A stretch of 64,000 bases of DNA, from assembly GCA_030063045.1 (NCBI GenBank), contig JAQSEB010000111.1, positions 124,001 to 188,000 of the forward strand. Reading direction: 5' to 3'. Shown here piece after piece: positions 1-13,914 of this stretch. Source of the DNA: Pratylenchus scribneri. Its lineage: Eukaryota > Nematoda > Chromadorea > Rhabditida > Pratylenchidae. The position numbers and the translations under genes were made by a program. Position 1 is the stretch's first letter; each line of letters starts with the position of its first letter. The notes under the pieces are model-generated. The model worked only from the letters and a program-made list of their open reading frames with translations, was not told the DNA's origin and searched no databases.

Positions 1-15
1 ACACAAATTTTTTAG

Positions 16-121
16 CACTGGCAATGAGGAACCACCACATGAAAATAAAAATAAACACGTGATGATAATGACGGAGATGGGACCAAGAGAGGAACAAATT
101 GGACGAAAAGAAGAATTGTGA
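16..121 (+). CDS. Last exon of an upstream gene (partial)
   Basis: A tttttag acceptor at 8-15 is followed by an open frame of about 35 codons that ends in TGA at 119-121. The peptide is hydrophilic, with a Glu/Asn/Lys-rich start and an end rich in Met, Arg and Glu. No family is recognisable. It could be the 3' end of a plus-strand gene that begins outside the window. A chance open frame cannot be excluded because only one splice site supports it. Confidence 0.35.
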
Positions 122-732
122 AGGGAATTGATTGGCTAATACAAACTATTTTTTATTTGTGTTTTTTTTATAAATTTATTCTTTTTTTAAGCATTTGCAA
201 TTGTATTTTTTGCTTTAAATTAATTTGTTATTAATTAATTAGTCCCCCGAAAATATTTGAATTTTCCTTTCTTCCTTTTCCCTCATTCAATTCAAATTTC
301 TCGCTCAATTTAAAAGCCTTAATTTTCCTGAAATTTAAAATATACCTCATTGTCAATTTTTTAAAATTAATTTTATTACATATTCGTGCGATTCTTTTTT
401 TTTCAATGTGCATTAATTAAATTGATGAATAAATAAAGTTTTAATACTGGGGATTCTAAATTGAGAATGACCAGGAACAGGAACACATTAAAAATTAGGA
501 ATTTATTATAATACTTTTCAAGTTTGCACATTTTCCTTTACTCCTTTTTTGCTTGAAAACAAATCCGCCTATTTGCCTCAATTTAATTCCGCCTGTTTTT
601 TAAATATATTCACTCAATTTTAAAAATTGCATTTAAAAAAAATCTAAAATTTATTTTCCAATTATTCAATGAATAAGATTTAAAATTTGACCTTTGACTA
701 AAGTGTCCCTTTTTAAATAAGCTTCATCCAAA
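122..732. other. Intergenic, AT-rich
   Basis: Long T and A runs with no convincing exon. It separates the upstream exon from the DHTKD1-like gene and must hold that gene's promoter. No distinct element was seen. Confidence 0.5.
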
Positions 733-3700
733 ATGGCCAATTTCAAATTATGCTTTGTCCGCCAAAATATGCCAAAATTGTTTAACAATCGTCGATCTTT
801 TTTGTACATAAAATGGTTTCCAAACTCCATAGAATATATCCCCACTCGATTTTATCAATTGGAGGCAAAAGTTTTTGGATGTTCGGCCAGGGAAAGGCCA
901 AATATTGGGAATACAAATTTGGATTCACAAAAAGGTGGGAAAAATTGGAAAAATCCAAATAATTATTAAAGAATTGTTGCGGCAAAGTGTCGAGGAAAAA
1001 AGTGTAAAATGTTTGGTGAATGCATTCCGCCGATTTGGTCATTTAAAAGCCAAATTAGATCCGTTAGAATTGACAGAAGTGGAAAGGTTCGTTGATGAGC
1101 CAAAAATAAATTAATTGAAAATTAATTCGAAATGAACAAAAACATTTAAATGACTTTTTCCTTTGCTAAAAATATCTCATTTTAAATTAGAATTTTGGAA
1201 CTTGAACCGGAAATATATGGATTTGATGAGGAATCCATGAATAAACCATTGCAAGATGGAGTGCAGGCAACATTGGCCGATATGATTGAACATTTGAAGG
1301 AATTATATTGTGGCAATATTGCCGCCGAATTTATGCATTTACAAGTGAATATTGAAAAATAATTAAGTTAGAAAAATGAATAAATAATTTAAGAATCCAG
1401 AAGAACGACAATTTTTTGCAAAAATTTATGAGGAAATTGTGCGCGAAGAAATTGGACGTAATGAAAAAATTGGGGCATTGAAGGGGATGATAAAAATGAA
1501 GGCGAACATTTTTGGAATAAAATAAAATGAAATATATTTTGAATTTATTTAGACTTGGGAAAATTTTATTGCCTTGAAATTTCCAACCCTGAAAAGATAT
1601 TCAGGCGAGGTTTGGTTTGAGTTTTTATTCAAATTTTACCTTTTAAAATTATCATAGGGCGCCGAATCAATGTTCGCATTCTACCGTCAATTATTGGAAG
1701 AATGTCCAAAATACGATATCAGCGAAGTTTCGATTTTCGAATATAGATAAAAAGATTTGAGAAAATATTCCAAAAAAATTGCAGATGATTTGGGGTGGCG
1801 CCCACCGAGGCCGAATTGCCCTTCAAACGGTGCTCTTTCAATTCCCCGCTGGGCAAATCTTCAGAAAGGCATAAATTCCTTCACAAATTCGTTCAAAAAA
1901 TAATTATTTTTATAGATGCGCGGATTGAGAGAATTTCCAGAAAATGTTGAGGGAATGGGCGATGTGCTCACCCATTTGGTTTAACAATACAATATTTTCA
2001 AATATTGTTTGAATTTAAAGCATTCCCACATTGATTATGAGACGGAAGATGGCGGTGATTTAGTGCATATTAGCACTGTGCCAAATCCATCCCATTTGGA
2101 GGCATCCATTTCGGCTGTGGTGGGAAAGGCCAGGGCAAGGGCCCAAACAATGCGGTTAATTGGAAAAATAATTAATTAAAAACAATTCAATTTATTAGGG
2201 TTGGCGATTATGGACAAGGAATTGTGGGGGATGTAAGAAATTAATATATTTTTGAATTAATTAAACACAATTCAAGGCAATTTTGCCAGTTCACCATCAC
2301 GGGGATGGGGCATTCACTGGGCAGGTTGAATAAATAAATGGAAATAATTTAAAATTAAATTGACAGGGAATTGTTTGGGAAACATTGGCCATGTCCCAGG
2401 TGCCCAATTTCCGAGTGGGCGGTTCAATTCATTTGATTATTAATGTATATTTTACATTTGGTACTAGTGGAGATGGGCTCCATACAAGGGGAAGTGATCA
2501 AGGGATGGCGGGATTTGAATGAATCTCTCATAATGACATTTTGATTGTCAGGTTGAGTTGCCTTTCTTACATCATCCCTTTCCCTTGTAGGGCCACTCCA
2601 ATAGTACCGTATATTTTCCAACCGTATATTTTCCAATTCATTCAAAAATTAATCCTAATCAGAATCAAGTGGCTTTCACAGCAGAAAAATGCATTGGCCG
2701 TTCATCACGGCATTGTACGGATGTGGCCAAAGCCATCGATTCCCCCGTGATTCATGTGAATGCCGAAAATATTGAGGCAATAAATTAAAATAAATAATTA
2801 AATTAATAAATAATTCAAATAGAATATGATTAGGGCAGCCAAAATTGCATTGGCCTATCGACAACAATTCCGAAAAGAAATTTTTGTTGAATTGGTTTCA
2901 TACCGAAAATATGGCCACAATGAATTGGACGATCCCAGAATTACTCAACCAGTTGGTGGAAAATATAAATTAATTAAATTTACAAATTTTGAAGAAAATG
3001 TACTGTATTGTGGACGCAAAAAAATGTTTGGTGGAAAAATTTGCAGAAAAATTGGAGGAGGAAAATTTATTTGGGAAAGAAGAAATGGAAAAATTGGTGA
3101 AAGAATATAAAGAAGAATTGGCAATGGAATTGGATTTGGTGGATTCGGACAAAACTGAAGCAAAGTAAAAAGGGAAACGATTTTATATTAAATTAATTTG
3201 ATTAGAGTGGATCATTTTGGCGGATATTGGCAAGGATTTGGGCAGGCACCGAAAGCAATCAACAAATGGGACACTGGAATAAATGTTGATTTATTGAAAT
3301 TTATTGGCGCAAAATCGGTGGAAATTCCAAAGGAAATTGTAAAAATGGGGAATCTAAAAATTGGGATTGATAAATATTCCTAAAGATTGTTCATCAAAAT
3401 GTTCAAAGGGCACATATTGAGGCGAGAATGAAGAGAATAAAAGGAGGAGAAGTTGGTTTATTTTTAATATTTATTATTATGTTACGGACAATTTCGGAAA
3501 TTGGTCTTCCCTGGAATTGACCAGGCCTTTACCCGGTCAATTTTAGAAGTCTCGACTTCCTGGCAACATAGTGTCTTTGAGAATAGGCTCATTCGACTTG
3601 CCATGTTCGATTTAGTTTCTAAATTTCATTTTATGTCGGATATTAAAAATTAGGAAAAAGTTAGCAGACCAAAAACGTTTTGGGTTTAAACAACGGTTCA

Positions 3701-6173
3701 ACTTCTCAAGACAAACTAATACCAGTTTGAAATTGAAATTTTATAGAGTAAATTGATCATGTAAAGTTGACTGAACCTATTCTCGAGTCTATGGGTTAAT
3801 TAGAAGCTGAGATTCCCAAAATCGCCTGGCTAAAAGCCTGGCCTTTCCCAGGAAAGACAAATTTCCGAAATCATTCATAATAAATGTATTCAATAAAATC
3901 AGATTGATTGGAGCACGGCTGAAGCATTGGCCATTGGTTCGGCACTTTTGCAGGGCTATGATGTACGGTTGAGTGGACAAGATGTGGGAAGGGCAACATT
4001 CAGTCATCGACACGCAATGTTGGTTTGCCAAAAAAGCGATCGAGTCCATATTCCGCTCAATCATCTTGACGAAAGGCAGAATAGTTTTCTTGAAGTGAAA
4101 CTCAAATTTAATTTTAATAAATTAATTCTCCATCTCATCAGATTGCCAACAGTCCATTGAGTGAAGCTTCAGTGCTTGGCTTTGAATATGGATTTTCAAT
4201 TGAACATCCAAAAAGATTGGTCATTTGGGAGGTTTTTAAATTCACAAAATTGACCAAAAATTGAGCGGAATTTAAAGGCACAATTCGGTGATTTCTACAA
4301 TGGAGCACAAATTCAAATTGACACAATGATTGCCAGTGGCGAAAGTAATTAATTCAAAATTTACCGTAAATTCTCTATCAGAAGCCCCTTCCCTCAATTT
4401 TGAAGCACTGTATCTTTTGGCATAATTAACTTTTCTATAAATTTCATCTCCATTTCTTAGTGCCATTCAATTCTATAAAAAATAAATTGTTCAAAAATGT
4501 TGGCAGATAAAAGAGTTAAATCCTAAATTTTACTGATTGTGGGTTCGAAATTTATAAGCCCCACGGCTTTTAATAGTGAATTGGCAAAATTCAAAATTGT
4601 TAATTTTTAAGGCAAATGGCTTCTCCAAAATGGCCTTGTCTTGATTTTGCCACACGGCTTCGATGGTGCCGGACCCGATCATAGCAGTGCTCACATTGAA
4701 CGATTTTTGTCATTGACCGACAGCAGAGAGAGCCAATCCCCGCCGGATGGGGACAATGTGAATATGGCGGTGGCCCAACCAACAACAAGTGCCCAATATT
4801 TCCATTTGCTCAGAAGGCAAATTGTCACCCCTTTTCGGAAACCACTTGTGGTAAGCATTTTAATATCAATTTATGTGAATTTTAATTCAATTGGTACTAA
4901 ACTAATGGAGATGGGACTGAACAAGAGGAAGGGATCAAGGGATGGTAGGGTTTGAATCAATCTATCTATTAAAGTGCCAAATCAGTGATGAAGAGATTAA
5001 ATAAACAAATACTACCCAAAAAGTAGAATTTCAAAAGAGATGCACAAATTTTTCAAACATACAATATGTTCTTTTAGTTCCTCATGGGGAATTTATTTTA
5101 CAACCCATGAAAAATTGGGAAAATTGGGGGTCTACTCCTTGATTTGTGGACATTTTTGAACAAATTTATTAACGAAATTTATAGAGCTTTAGGGAACTAA
5201 TAAGAAAAATTTATTCTTTAAATAACATGGATTCTCAAAATTGAGGGTGCGGAATTATTAGAGAGTGTGGAAATAAAAGAGCATTTACGGTAACTAAATT
5301 CGGCGATTTTAATTTCAGATTTTTTCCTATGCCCCAAGAACTAAAGTCCCAGTCATAAATTTAAATCCCAACCTAATCAAGCTCTAGTTCACGAAAAAAT
5401 GAATGATAGTACTATTTTCACCATTCACTACTGATTCACACTTGATTGACAGGTTAAGTTGTCACAAATCATCCCCCTTCCCCCTTTGGGCCAAATTTCC
5501 ATTGGTACCGTAATTTTAAATAAATATTTTTCACTTAAATTTAATTTTCATAAATTTTGCAGATAATTTCACCAAAATTACTTCTCCGTCATTCCTCCAC
5601 AATTTGTTCAATTTCGGATTTTGCCGAAGGCACAACATTTAAACCAGTTTTGAAAGACCCAAAAATTGTTGACCCCAAAAAAGTTAAAAAGGTCCTCTCA
5701 AAAATCAAATATTAAAAAATATTATTCAATTTTAGTTGATCCTCTGTTCCGGAAAACATGCAGTCACTTTGATGGAGGAAAGGGAAAAGAGGGGAATTCA
5801 AAAGGGGGAATTGGCCATTGTTCGATTGGAGGGAATTTGCCCATTTCCAATTGATGATTTGTCCGAAATATTCAATGAATATTCAAATGCCAAAAGTAAA
5901 TTATAAAACAAAATAATTTTAATTTAATTGAAAATAAAGAAATAATTTGGTCTCAAGAAGAGCCCAGAAATGCAGGTTGTTGGCCATTCATTCAGCCAAG
6001 AATGAAGAATGCCTTCGGAATTTCCGTAAGTTGATTTTCAATTATAATTCCTATTAATTCCCTTTGCACAGTTGGAATATAGTGGTCGACCAGAATTGGC
6101 ATGGATGGCCACACCAATTGCAGAAGTGCATAAAAAGGAAATTGAAGAAGTGCTCAATTCAACATTTTCATAA
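733..6173 (+). CDS. 2-oxoadipate dehydrogenase E1 (DHTKD1-type), multi-exon
   Basis: Thiamine-diphosphate E1 enzyme expected to decarboxylate 2-oxoadipate in mitochondrial lysine and tryptophan breakdown. Exons can be followed in order and match the DHTKD1/OGDH family: [11 protein letters not shown] (about 1033-1065), [10 protein letters not shown] (1305-1334), [32 protein letters not shown] (about 1797-1850), [10 protein letters not shown] (1916-1945), PNPSHLEA (about 2080-2103), [38 protein letters not shown] (2911-2934), [17 protein letters not shown] (about 3967-4017), [20 protein letters not shown] (about 4640-4700), [14 protein letters not shown], and the C-terminal SQEEPRNAG. The stop is TAA 6171-6173. 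It is closer to DHTKD1 than to OGDH because the N-terminus is short. Three introns appear to be GC-AG. Near 883 the frame shifts by one base inside a segment resembling VYGYRP, so the first exon needs checking. Two introns carry inverted-repeat elements. The ATG at 733 is the best visible start; a mitochondrial presequence is not obvious. Confidence 0.92.
2460..2608. mobile_element. MITE family A, copy 1 (intron of DHTKD1-like gene)
   Basis: 149-bp element with imperfect terminal inverted repeats starting GGTACTAGTGGAG and ending CACTCCAATAGTACC, lying wholly inside the intron between the IIN and NQVAFTA codons. Its subterminal words GATCAAGGGATGG and TGATTGTCAGGTT recur in copy 2 at 4893-5509. 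There is no coding capacity. Confidence 0.8.
3487..3873. mobile_element. Foldback element family D, copy 1
   Basis: The ends are inverted repeats: TTTCGGAAATTGGTCTTCCC near 3490 pairs with GGAAAGACAAATTTCCGAAA near 3852-3871. It occupies most of the intron between GGE and IDWSTAEA codons of the DHTKD1-like gene. The internal words GAATAGGCTCATTCGA and GTTTGAAATTGAAATTT are shared with copies near 40975-41325 and 63150-63560. Confidence 0.7.
4893..5509. mobile_element. MITE family A, copy 2, interrupted by a family B element
   Basis: It starts GGTACTAAACTAATGGAG and ends AATTTCCATTGGTACC, with the same subterminal words as copy 1 (GATCAAGGGATGG, TGATTGACAGGTTAAG). At 617 bp it is about four times longer than copy 1, because a second element occupies roughly 5070-5295. 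It lies in the intron after the FRKPLV codons of the DHTKD1-like gene. Confidence 0.75.
5070..5295 (-). mobile_element. MITE family B nested inside family A copy 2
   Basis: Read on the minus strand it matches the elements at 31356-31580 and 53029-53235: a tract starting at a CCGTAA end, then CTCTCTAATAATT, CACCCTCAATTTTGAGAAT, TTAGTTCCCTAAAGCTCTA and a CATGAGGAAC-like block. The outer boundary on the low-coordinate side is unclear. Confidence 0.65.
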
Positions 6174-7459
6174 GTTAACATTTTATCATTTTTATTCCGT
6201 TGTTTTATCCATTCCAAATCCAAATAGAAATTATATAAAATTTTATTCAATGAGTCATCAATTTTTTTTTCTTATTTGTATTTTTAATTGATATTCTTTC
6301 ATTTTAGTTCAATCATATTTTTATTTTATTGTCTATATTTTTATAATTTGATTATGATTAATTAGTAATTTTATGGATTGGATGGTTTGTTTGTTGTCTT
6401 CAGATATAATAAATTTCATTGGAATTAAAATTCTTTACAATATTGGTAAAAAGAACCACAAAACCGAAGTATTCTTCTGCCAAAAAATTCATATGAATGA
6501 TAAGCTGATAAGGATCTGCTGCTCTGCTCTTGAATGATGCAAATGATAGGGAAGGAAATAATAAATAAAAATGAATGATCAAAGTCGGCATGAGACTCTT
6601 CTTTAAAATAAATACTCAATCATCAATGCATTCCATTCCAAAAACCAATTCAATTATCCATTCGATACTATTGATAATTAGGTATTTATTTTCAACTGCT
6701 GTACAATTACAATTATACTAATTCATTCATAATGCCTAATGCGGTACTTGCAAATTGCAATGCACGCAAAATTATAAAAAGAATACTTAGCCCAAAACAA
6801 AAATGATAATCTAGGTTCTGAGACTTCCTCGATATCTACATCGAGAGCTAATTAATCACCTAAAAATTCAATTCTTTTCACATATATTCGATTCCACTTT
6901 CAACTAACAATAAGTAAACCGTAAATAATAATACATAATTTGACAAATAACTATTTAATTGATTGTTATCTTATCAATAATTAATCAATCATTTACTATT
7001 TATCTTTTTTTTTGCCAAATGCCAATTCAATTCTCGGGTTTTCCATTTATTAAATAAATTTATGGCATCCGAATTGCAAGAAAATTCTTAAAATAATACT
7101 ATTTAAGGATGAAAATTGAATAAATTAATTATTAGGCTTTAGCTTTTAAAAAAACGAGAGAAATTATTTTTAACCTTTTAAGTACGGTATCAAAAGATTT
7201 TATTTAAAAAAAATATTTTACAGCGACTTTTCGTCGAGTATTTAAGGTTTAAGCCCAATATTTTCCCACTCAACCTTCATTTCCCATTCTTGCTTCCAAA
7301 ATCATTTCCCAATTTCAACCAAATGCCCGTGCTCCATCACATCACATAGATTTCTTTTTTTACATTTTTATTCACTCAACTTTAAATAAATTTCTAATTC
7401 CTTTTTATTTTAAGGTTAACAAACTAATCAAATCATCTCCTTCCTGCGTCCTTGAAAAA
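6174..7459. other. Intergenic, AT-rich
   Basis: Downstream of the DHTKD1-like gene and upstream of uridine phosphorylase. It holds homopolymer T/A runs and short open frames with no family resemblance. The last 130 bases before 7460 contain pyrimidine-rich tracts ending in ag that could serve the 5' end of the next gene. No other structure was recognised. Confidence 0.5.
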
Positions 7460-8712
<1,253 letters not shown>

Positions 8713-9115
8713 TGAATAATCAATTCAAAATTCAAACTAATCTAATAATATCATTCCCCTTTATATGTATTCACTATTATATAATGTTTTGTCTATATTT
8801 TCTTCATATTCATCATTCATTCACTTAATATAAATAATCCAATTATTAATTGTCTTTTTATTGTATTGTTGTTTAAATTCGCTAGAATAAATAATAAAAA
8901 GGGTAATATTAATTATTTTATTGAAAAATTTTCACTACTCGTGCTTTCCCAAAAAAGTGCATAAAAAACGTAAAAATTATATGTTCTTTCTTGAAAACTT
9001 GTCTTTTAATTAAAACTGACAAATATAAATTTCCGGAACATAAAACTTTCAGAATGAAATATAAAAAAATCAATTAAGATTATTGAATGAAAGACAAAAA
9101 ATCAGATTGTGGATG
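8713..9115. other. 3' flank of uridine phosphorylase, AT-rich
   Basis: Contains AATAAA-like words after the stop codon and leads into the satellite array. No gene was seen. Confidence 0.5.
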
Positions 9116-10033
9116 AAAAATCAGAATTAAAACTTTCCGAAACAACCGGAACAAAAAAATCAGAATTAAAACTTTCCTGAACAACCGGAACAAAAAATCA
9201 GAATTAAAACTTTCCGGAACAACCAGAACAAAAAATCAGAATTAAAACTTTCCGGAACAACCGGAACAAAAAATCAGAATTAAAACTTTCCGGAACAACC
9301 GGAACAAAAAATCAGAATTAAAACTTTCCGGAACAACCGGAACAAAAAATCAGAATTAAAACTTTTCGGAACAACCGGAACAAAAAATCAGAATTAAAAC
9401 TTTCCGGAACAACCGGAACAAAAAATCAGAATTAAAACTTTCCTGAACAACCGGAACAAAAAATCAGAATTAAAACTTTCCGGAACAATAAAATGAGAAT
9501 TAAAACTTTCCGGAACAACCGGAACAATAAAAAGAGAATTAAAACTTTCCTGAACAACCGGAACAAAAAATCAGAATTAAAACTTTCCGGAACAACCAGA
9601 ACAAAAAATCAGAATTAAAACTTTCCGGAACAACCGGAACAAAAAATCAGAATTAAAACTTTCCGGAACAACCGGAACAAAAAATCAGAATTAAAACTTT
9701 CCGGAACAACCGGAACAAAAAATCAGAATTAAAACTTTCCGGAACAACCGGAACAAAAAATCAGAATTAAAACTTTCCGGAACAACCGGAACAAAAAATC
9801 AGAATTAAAACTTTCCGGAACAACCGGAACAAAAATCAGAATTAAAACTTTCCGGAACAATAAAATGAGAATTAAAACTTTCCGGAACAACCGGAACAAT
9901 AAAAAGAGAATTAAAACTTTCCGGAACAACCGGAACAAAAAATCAGAATTAAAACTTTCCGGAACAACCGAAACAATAAAATTAGAATGAAAACTTTCCG
10001 GAACAAAAAATCAGAATTAAAAATTTCCGGAAT
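9116..10033. repeat. Tandem 38-bp satellite, about 24 units
   Basis: The repeat unit is AAAAAATCAGAATTAAAAC followed by TTTCCGGAACAACCGGAAC. Each unit includes TTCCGG-AACAA-CCGGAA, a perfect 6-bp stem with a 5-bp loop. Variants include TCCTGA for TCCGGA and AATAAAATGAG or AATAAAAAGAG for AAAAAATCAG. Two shorter units lacking the second CCGG half appear near 9475-9500 and 9850-9870, in the same local order, suggesting block duplication. Open frames on the minus strand are a by-product of the repeat. Confidence 0.97.
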
Positions 10034-10170
10034 GGGTTATTTATTGATAGTGACTGGTTCGGAACGAAAAATTGAAGCGTTTGTTTGAGAGAAGTTTAAA
10101 TATTTTCTACACAATTTACTTCACAAAAATAACAAAAAATATGAAATATACAGACATCATTTTCTTGAAT

Positions 10171-13100
10171 TCATTCACATTTCCATTCTTCCTCTCCTTC
10201 TTTTTGTTGTTCTTTCAATTGTGGAATGCAAAAATAAAAACCAAAATTTATGTCATCAAGCAAAGTAACATCCACCAATTCCCCTTTTTCATTTGTTTTC
10301 TTTTTTATCATTGCCCATTTCAACTTTTCAAATTCTCCATTGTTTTTAATTTCTTCCATCAATTTGGCGAATTTATATTTGAAAAGGATATCAGAATTTT
10401 CCGGTTTATTTTGATTAACTTTTGGTTTATCCATGGATTTCATTGCTTCCATAAATTCGTCGAATTCTATAAGTTAAGAATTAATTAATAATTTAATATT
10501 TTTAAATTCTTACTGATTTCTCGTTTTGTTCTAATCCCCAATGTTTTGCGTATATGAAGAGGAGAATGAAGATCATGTAAAATACTATGATGACGCGTTT
10601 CATCATTCACTGAAATTATTGCAAAATTAATTGAATAAAATTTTTAATAATTATCAAAGCAAAACCTTCTCTTTCCTTTACTTCATTTTTATTATTGCTC
10701 TTGATTGAAGGACTTTTACTCATTTTGTTTGAGGGACTTTTACCCATCTTTTTTGAGGGACTTTTACTCAAAAATGGAATATTATTCAATGCTTTTGGTG
10801 ATGATGGATGTTCATTGTGATGGTCACCCACAAAGTATGCTATCAGTTTTTGGTCAAATGTTTCATCTGTGAATAATTTTTTTAAATCTGACCAAATTCA
10901 TCCCCAAATTCATGCCTTCCGAATCGTCGTCAATTTCTTTAATCTTTTTGTATTGTTTTGCCAATTGAATACAAAATTTATAGAATGTCAAAAGTGTGTA
11001 CACATTCTGCTCATGATAACTTAACAATTCCGTGCCCAATTCCACTGGGATTTCTACCGCCGCTTTCCGCAAAATTTCCACATTCATTGAATCCACCGCT
11101 TTGTCAACCTAAATTTATCATAAAATCATTTTTATATTTCATTTTTACCTTATCCAAAATTATTTTCCTAACCGCCTTCAAAATATCTTCATCTTTTGGC
11201 AAATTCACCATTTGATGTACGGTAACGTCAAAAAATGATGAGAACCCATTTTTGTAATGATTTTTCTTCAATTTATCAAATTCTTCGGTTTCGAATAATT
11301 TTAACAATTTTAAAATGTTATATTCATTCAATTTCGGTTTTTTGAATTCAGCCTCATGATGTTTAAGTTCTGGAAGGAAAAAAATATTTAATGTGAATTA
11401 AAGTTAATTGAATTGAATTATCCTTTTTAATTAGTTGACCATTTTAATAATCATTTCTTTATAAATATCCAAAAACACTCAATCCCATCAATTTATTTCC
11501 TTACCAATAAGTTTCCAAAATTCCGGATGTTCTTTCACTTCTACTTCTTCCTTCAAATGTTTGGCAATTTGGCCTTTTGCTGCCGGATGCCCTGCGGCTA
11601 AGTGGTCATGGCCATCCAATTCCCGGATTTGGGCAAAAATGTCGACCATTTTGTGGATTCGCGGGAAAAACCACGGACTTTGTGTGAACAATTCCAACAT
11701 TCCATTTTGTTCATTGTTCCCATCACTTTTGAATATTTCGTACCATGCCTTTTCCTTCCCATAAATTTCATTCAATTTTGGTCTGTCCTCCTGCAGTCCC
11801 AATTCCATCGACTCATAAACTTTAATCAACATTTCGTAGTCCTTTTGAAACCATTTTTTATCTTTAACACTGTCATTCAATTCTCTGAGCACTGTTCCCT
11901 TTTTGTCCTTCAGCCATGACCAAAATGACTCTTTTTGGGCGGTTTTGAATTTTGTGCTGTACGAAATTAACTCCAACAATTGTTCGGCCCTTTCATTGAA
12001 TTGATGCAGCAAATTAAAGTAATGTTTTTCGTCAATGGTTTTGTTGGAATATTCCTCGTCTTCGAGGAATATTTTCTTAATGCTGGACAATTGAATGAAT
12101 CGAATTGTCAAATTTCGGGCAAAAGCGAACATTCGGGACAATTTGAAATTGTGTAGGTCAACATCGCGCACGTGTTTTTCGTCCCAATGGAGAAAACCGA
12201 AGAAATTGTCATTGTTCACTTGTTCATTCAATTTTGTTGTGAACATCATCAATTCAATGTCCACCATTGCCAACAATTTGTACATATTTTGGCATAGTCT
12301 TTTTGAATATTTTTCTTGCCATTGCGGCACTACTTCCTTTCCAATGCCCATAATTCCATTATTTGGCTTTGCAAATTCCGCACAAGTATAAAATGTTATT
12401 CGATTCAATTTCTTCATTTCCTCTTTATTTTTGTCCACATTATTATCATTTCCCTATTATAATAAATGGATCAATATTTCTAATATATGATACCATATTT
12501 TTTCCTGCCCTGAGGGTTTATAAAATTCAGAGAGGGAAAAATGGATGAAATAAAATTGAATGACAAAATTTGCAACTAATCAGAACATTTTTTTATGATT
12601 TAAAACATATTTTAGAATGTTTTTGAAATTCAAACAAGATTTTACAAATTAGACCATTTTTTAAAAATTAAAACATGTCTTTACAATTTGCAACATATTT
12701 TTAAGATAAAAAAATATGTTTTTCAAATGAAAAACAAATTTTTGCGACATGTTTTTTTTATAGTTCAAAACATGTTTTTCTCATTCTAATCATGTTTTCA
12801 CAACATGTTTTGACATTTTCTAAACATGTTTTTTCGATTCAAAACATGTTTATTGAATTAAAAGTGGGAAAAATTTTTGAGAAATGGAAATTCTTACAGT
12901 AAAGAAATGGCTTCAAATAGATAAATTTCAGAGACCTTCTAGAGGGGGCTTCTAATAGAAAAAATATGGTAATCAAATTAAATTACCAAAAATTCCGACA
13001 AAAATTGGATTATTTGTGCGGCATCGGTCAATGACAACAAATTGGCTTTATATTTCTCTGCAATTTGTGGACCCGACAAAATATTCTCCTCCTCCCCATG

Positions 13101-13187
13101 TCCATGCCCAGCATTGGCATTAATTTTATTTGGGAAGAGAATAATTAATTGAAGAGTGAAAATTAGAGCAATGGTCAATTTTGACAT
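10171..13187 (-). CDS. Secreted protein of unknown family, 718 aa, seven exons
   Basis: Exons (minus strand) 13187-12987, 12453-11505, 11369-11149, 11108-10916, 10866-10666, 10609-10514 and 10466-10171 join to exactly 719 codons with stop. The N-terminus MSKLTIALIFTLQLIILF is a clear signal peptide. An in-frame ATG 81 bases upstream (13268) would bury it, so the inner start is preferred. After a His/Gly/Glu-rich stretch the protein is largely charged and alpha-helical in character. Exon 5 carries a repeated basic motif, KSPS(K/N)KM, three to four times. No known domain was recognised. The fourth intron needs a GC donor (GAAG|GC) to keep frame. The large first intron holds a run of AACATGTTT words. 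Secretion is inferred from the signal peptide; a role outside the cell, including toward a host, is possible but unproven. Confidence 0.8.
12560..12860. repeat. Cluster of AACATGTTT palindromes in an intron
   Basis: AAACATGTTT or near variants (AACATATTT, AACATGTCTTT, AATCATGTTT) recur roughly every 20-35 bases about ten times within the first intron of the secreted gene at 10171-13187. It looks like a decayed short tandem array. Confidence 0.6.
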
Positions 13188-13914
13188 TTTTAAGGGGAAG
13201 ATGTGAATTTTTTTGAATGGTTTAATTGGAGAATAGCATCTCAATTTTATATGAATTTTTCCAGACAATTTTCTAGCTCTGATTTTGGGATGGCACTAAC
13301 TAAAAAATGTATTCCTTATGATTAAGTGCAGACCATAGCACTCAAAAATTCGAAATTATACATCCTTGTCCTACTAATATTCATATGGATTAAATGGAAA
13401 TGATCAGTTCACTTCCTTATTTTGCGCAGCAAAGATTTTAGGCCACAGGGCTAGACGAAACGAATGATTAAGTGCAATTCAATGTCTTGGATCTGGATAT
13501 GCTGAAAGCTGGAGTGGGAAGGGGGTTCATCCAATTTAAATTCAGAATGCACTTAAAAATCAAATTTATTGTTTGTGTCTATTTTGCCCTTTTCTTCGGG
13601 GAATTTTCCTGATGTCCTTTTCATTTTTACTACTTCCATTTTTAAATTGTCTGTCTGCATTGATTTTTGAAACTGATCATTCCAAAATGATCCCATTATT
13701 CTTTTCTATTTTTAAAATTTGAATATCTATTAATTAAGTTAAAAAAAGTTAATAAAAAAAACCATATAATTACTCATTAAAACAAAAACAAAATGATTAA
13801 AAAAAGACTATTGAAAATTAAATTGTCTAGAAAAAATAAGTTAAGTTATATGTTTTTTTCTGAATTTTAATTTCCGCTTTTTATATACAATGATTGCAAA
13901 AAAGTTTCAAATTT
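13188..13914. other. Upstream region of the minus-strand secreted gene
   Basis: Holds the promoter side of the secreted gene and AT-rich sequence. No further exon or repeat could be supported up to the duplicated fragment at 13915. Confidence 0.45.

Noticed and set aside
9729..9938. Minus-strand open frame rich in Phe, Arg and Leu
   Set aside because: By-product of the 38-bp satellite.
9116..10033. A CRISPR-like array
   Set aside because: Units are contiguous without unique spacers and the genome is eukaryotic; it is a simple satellite.
10072..10488. 138-codon plus-strand open frame rich in Phe and Ile
   Set aside because: Antisense to the last exon of the secreted gene, whose frame and splicing are consistent.
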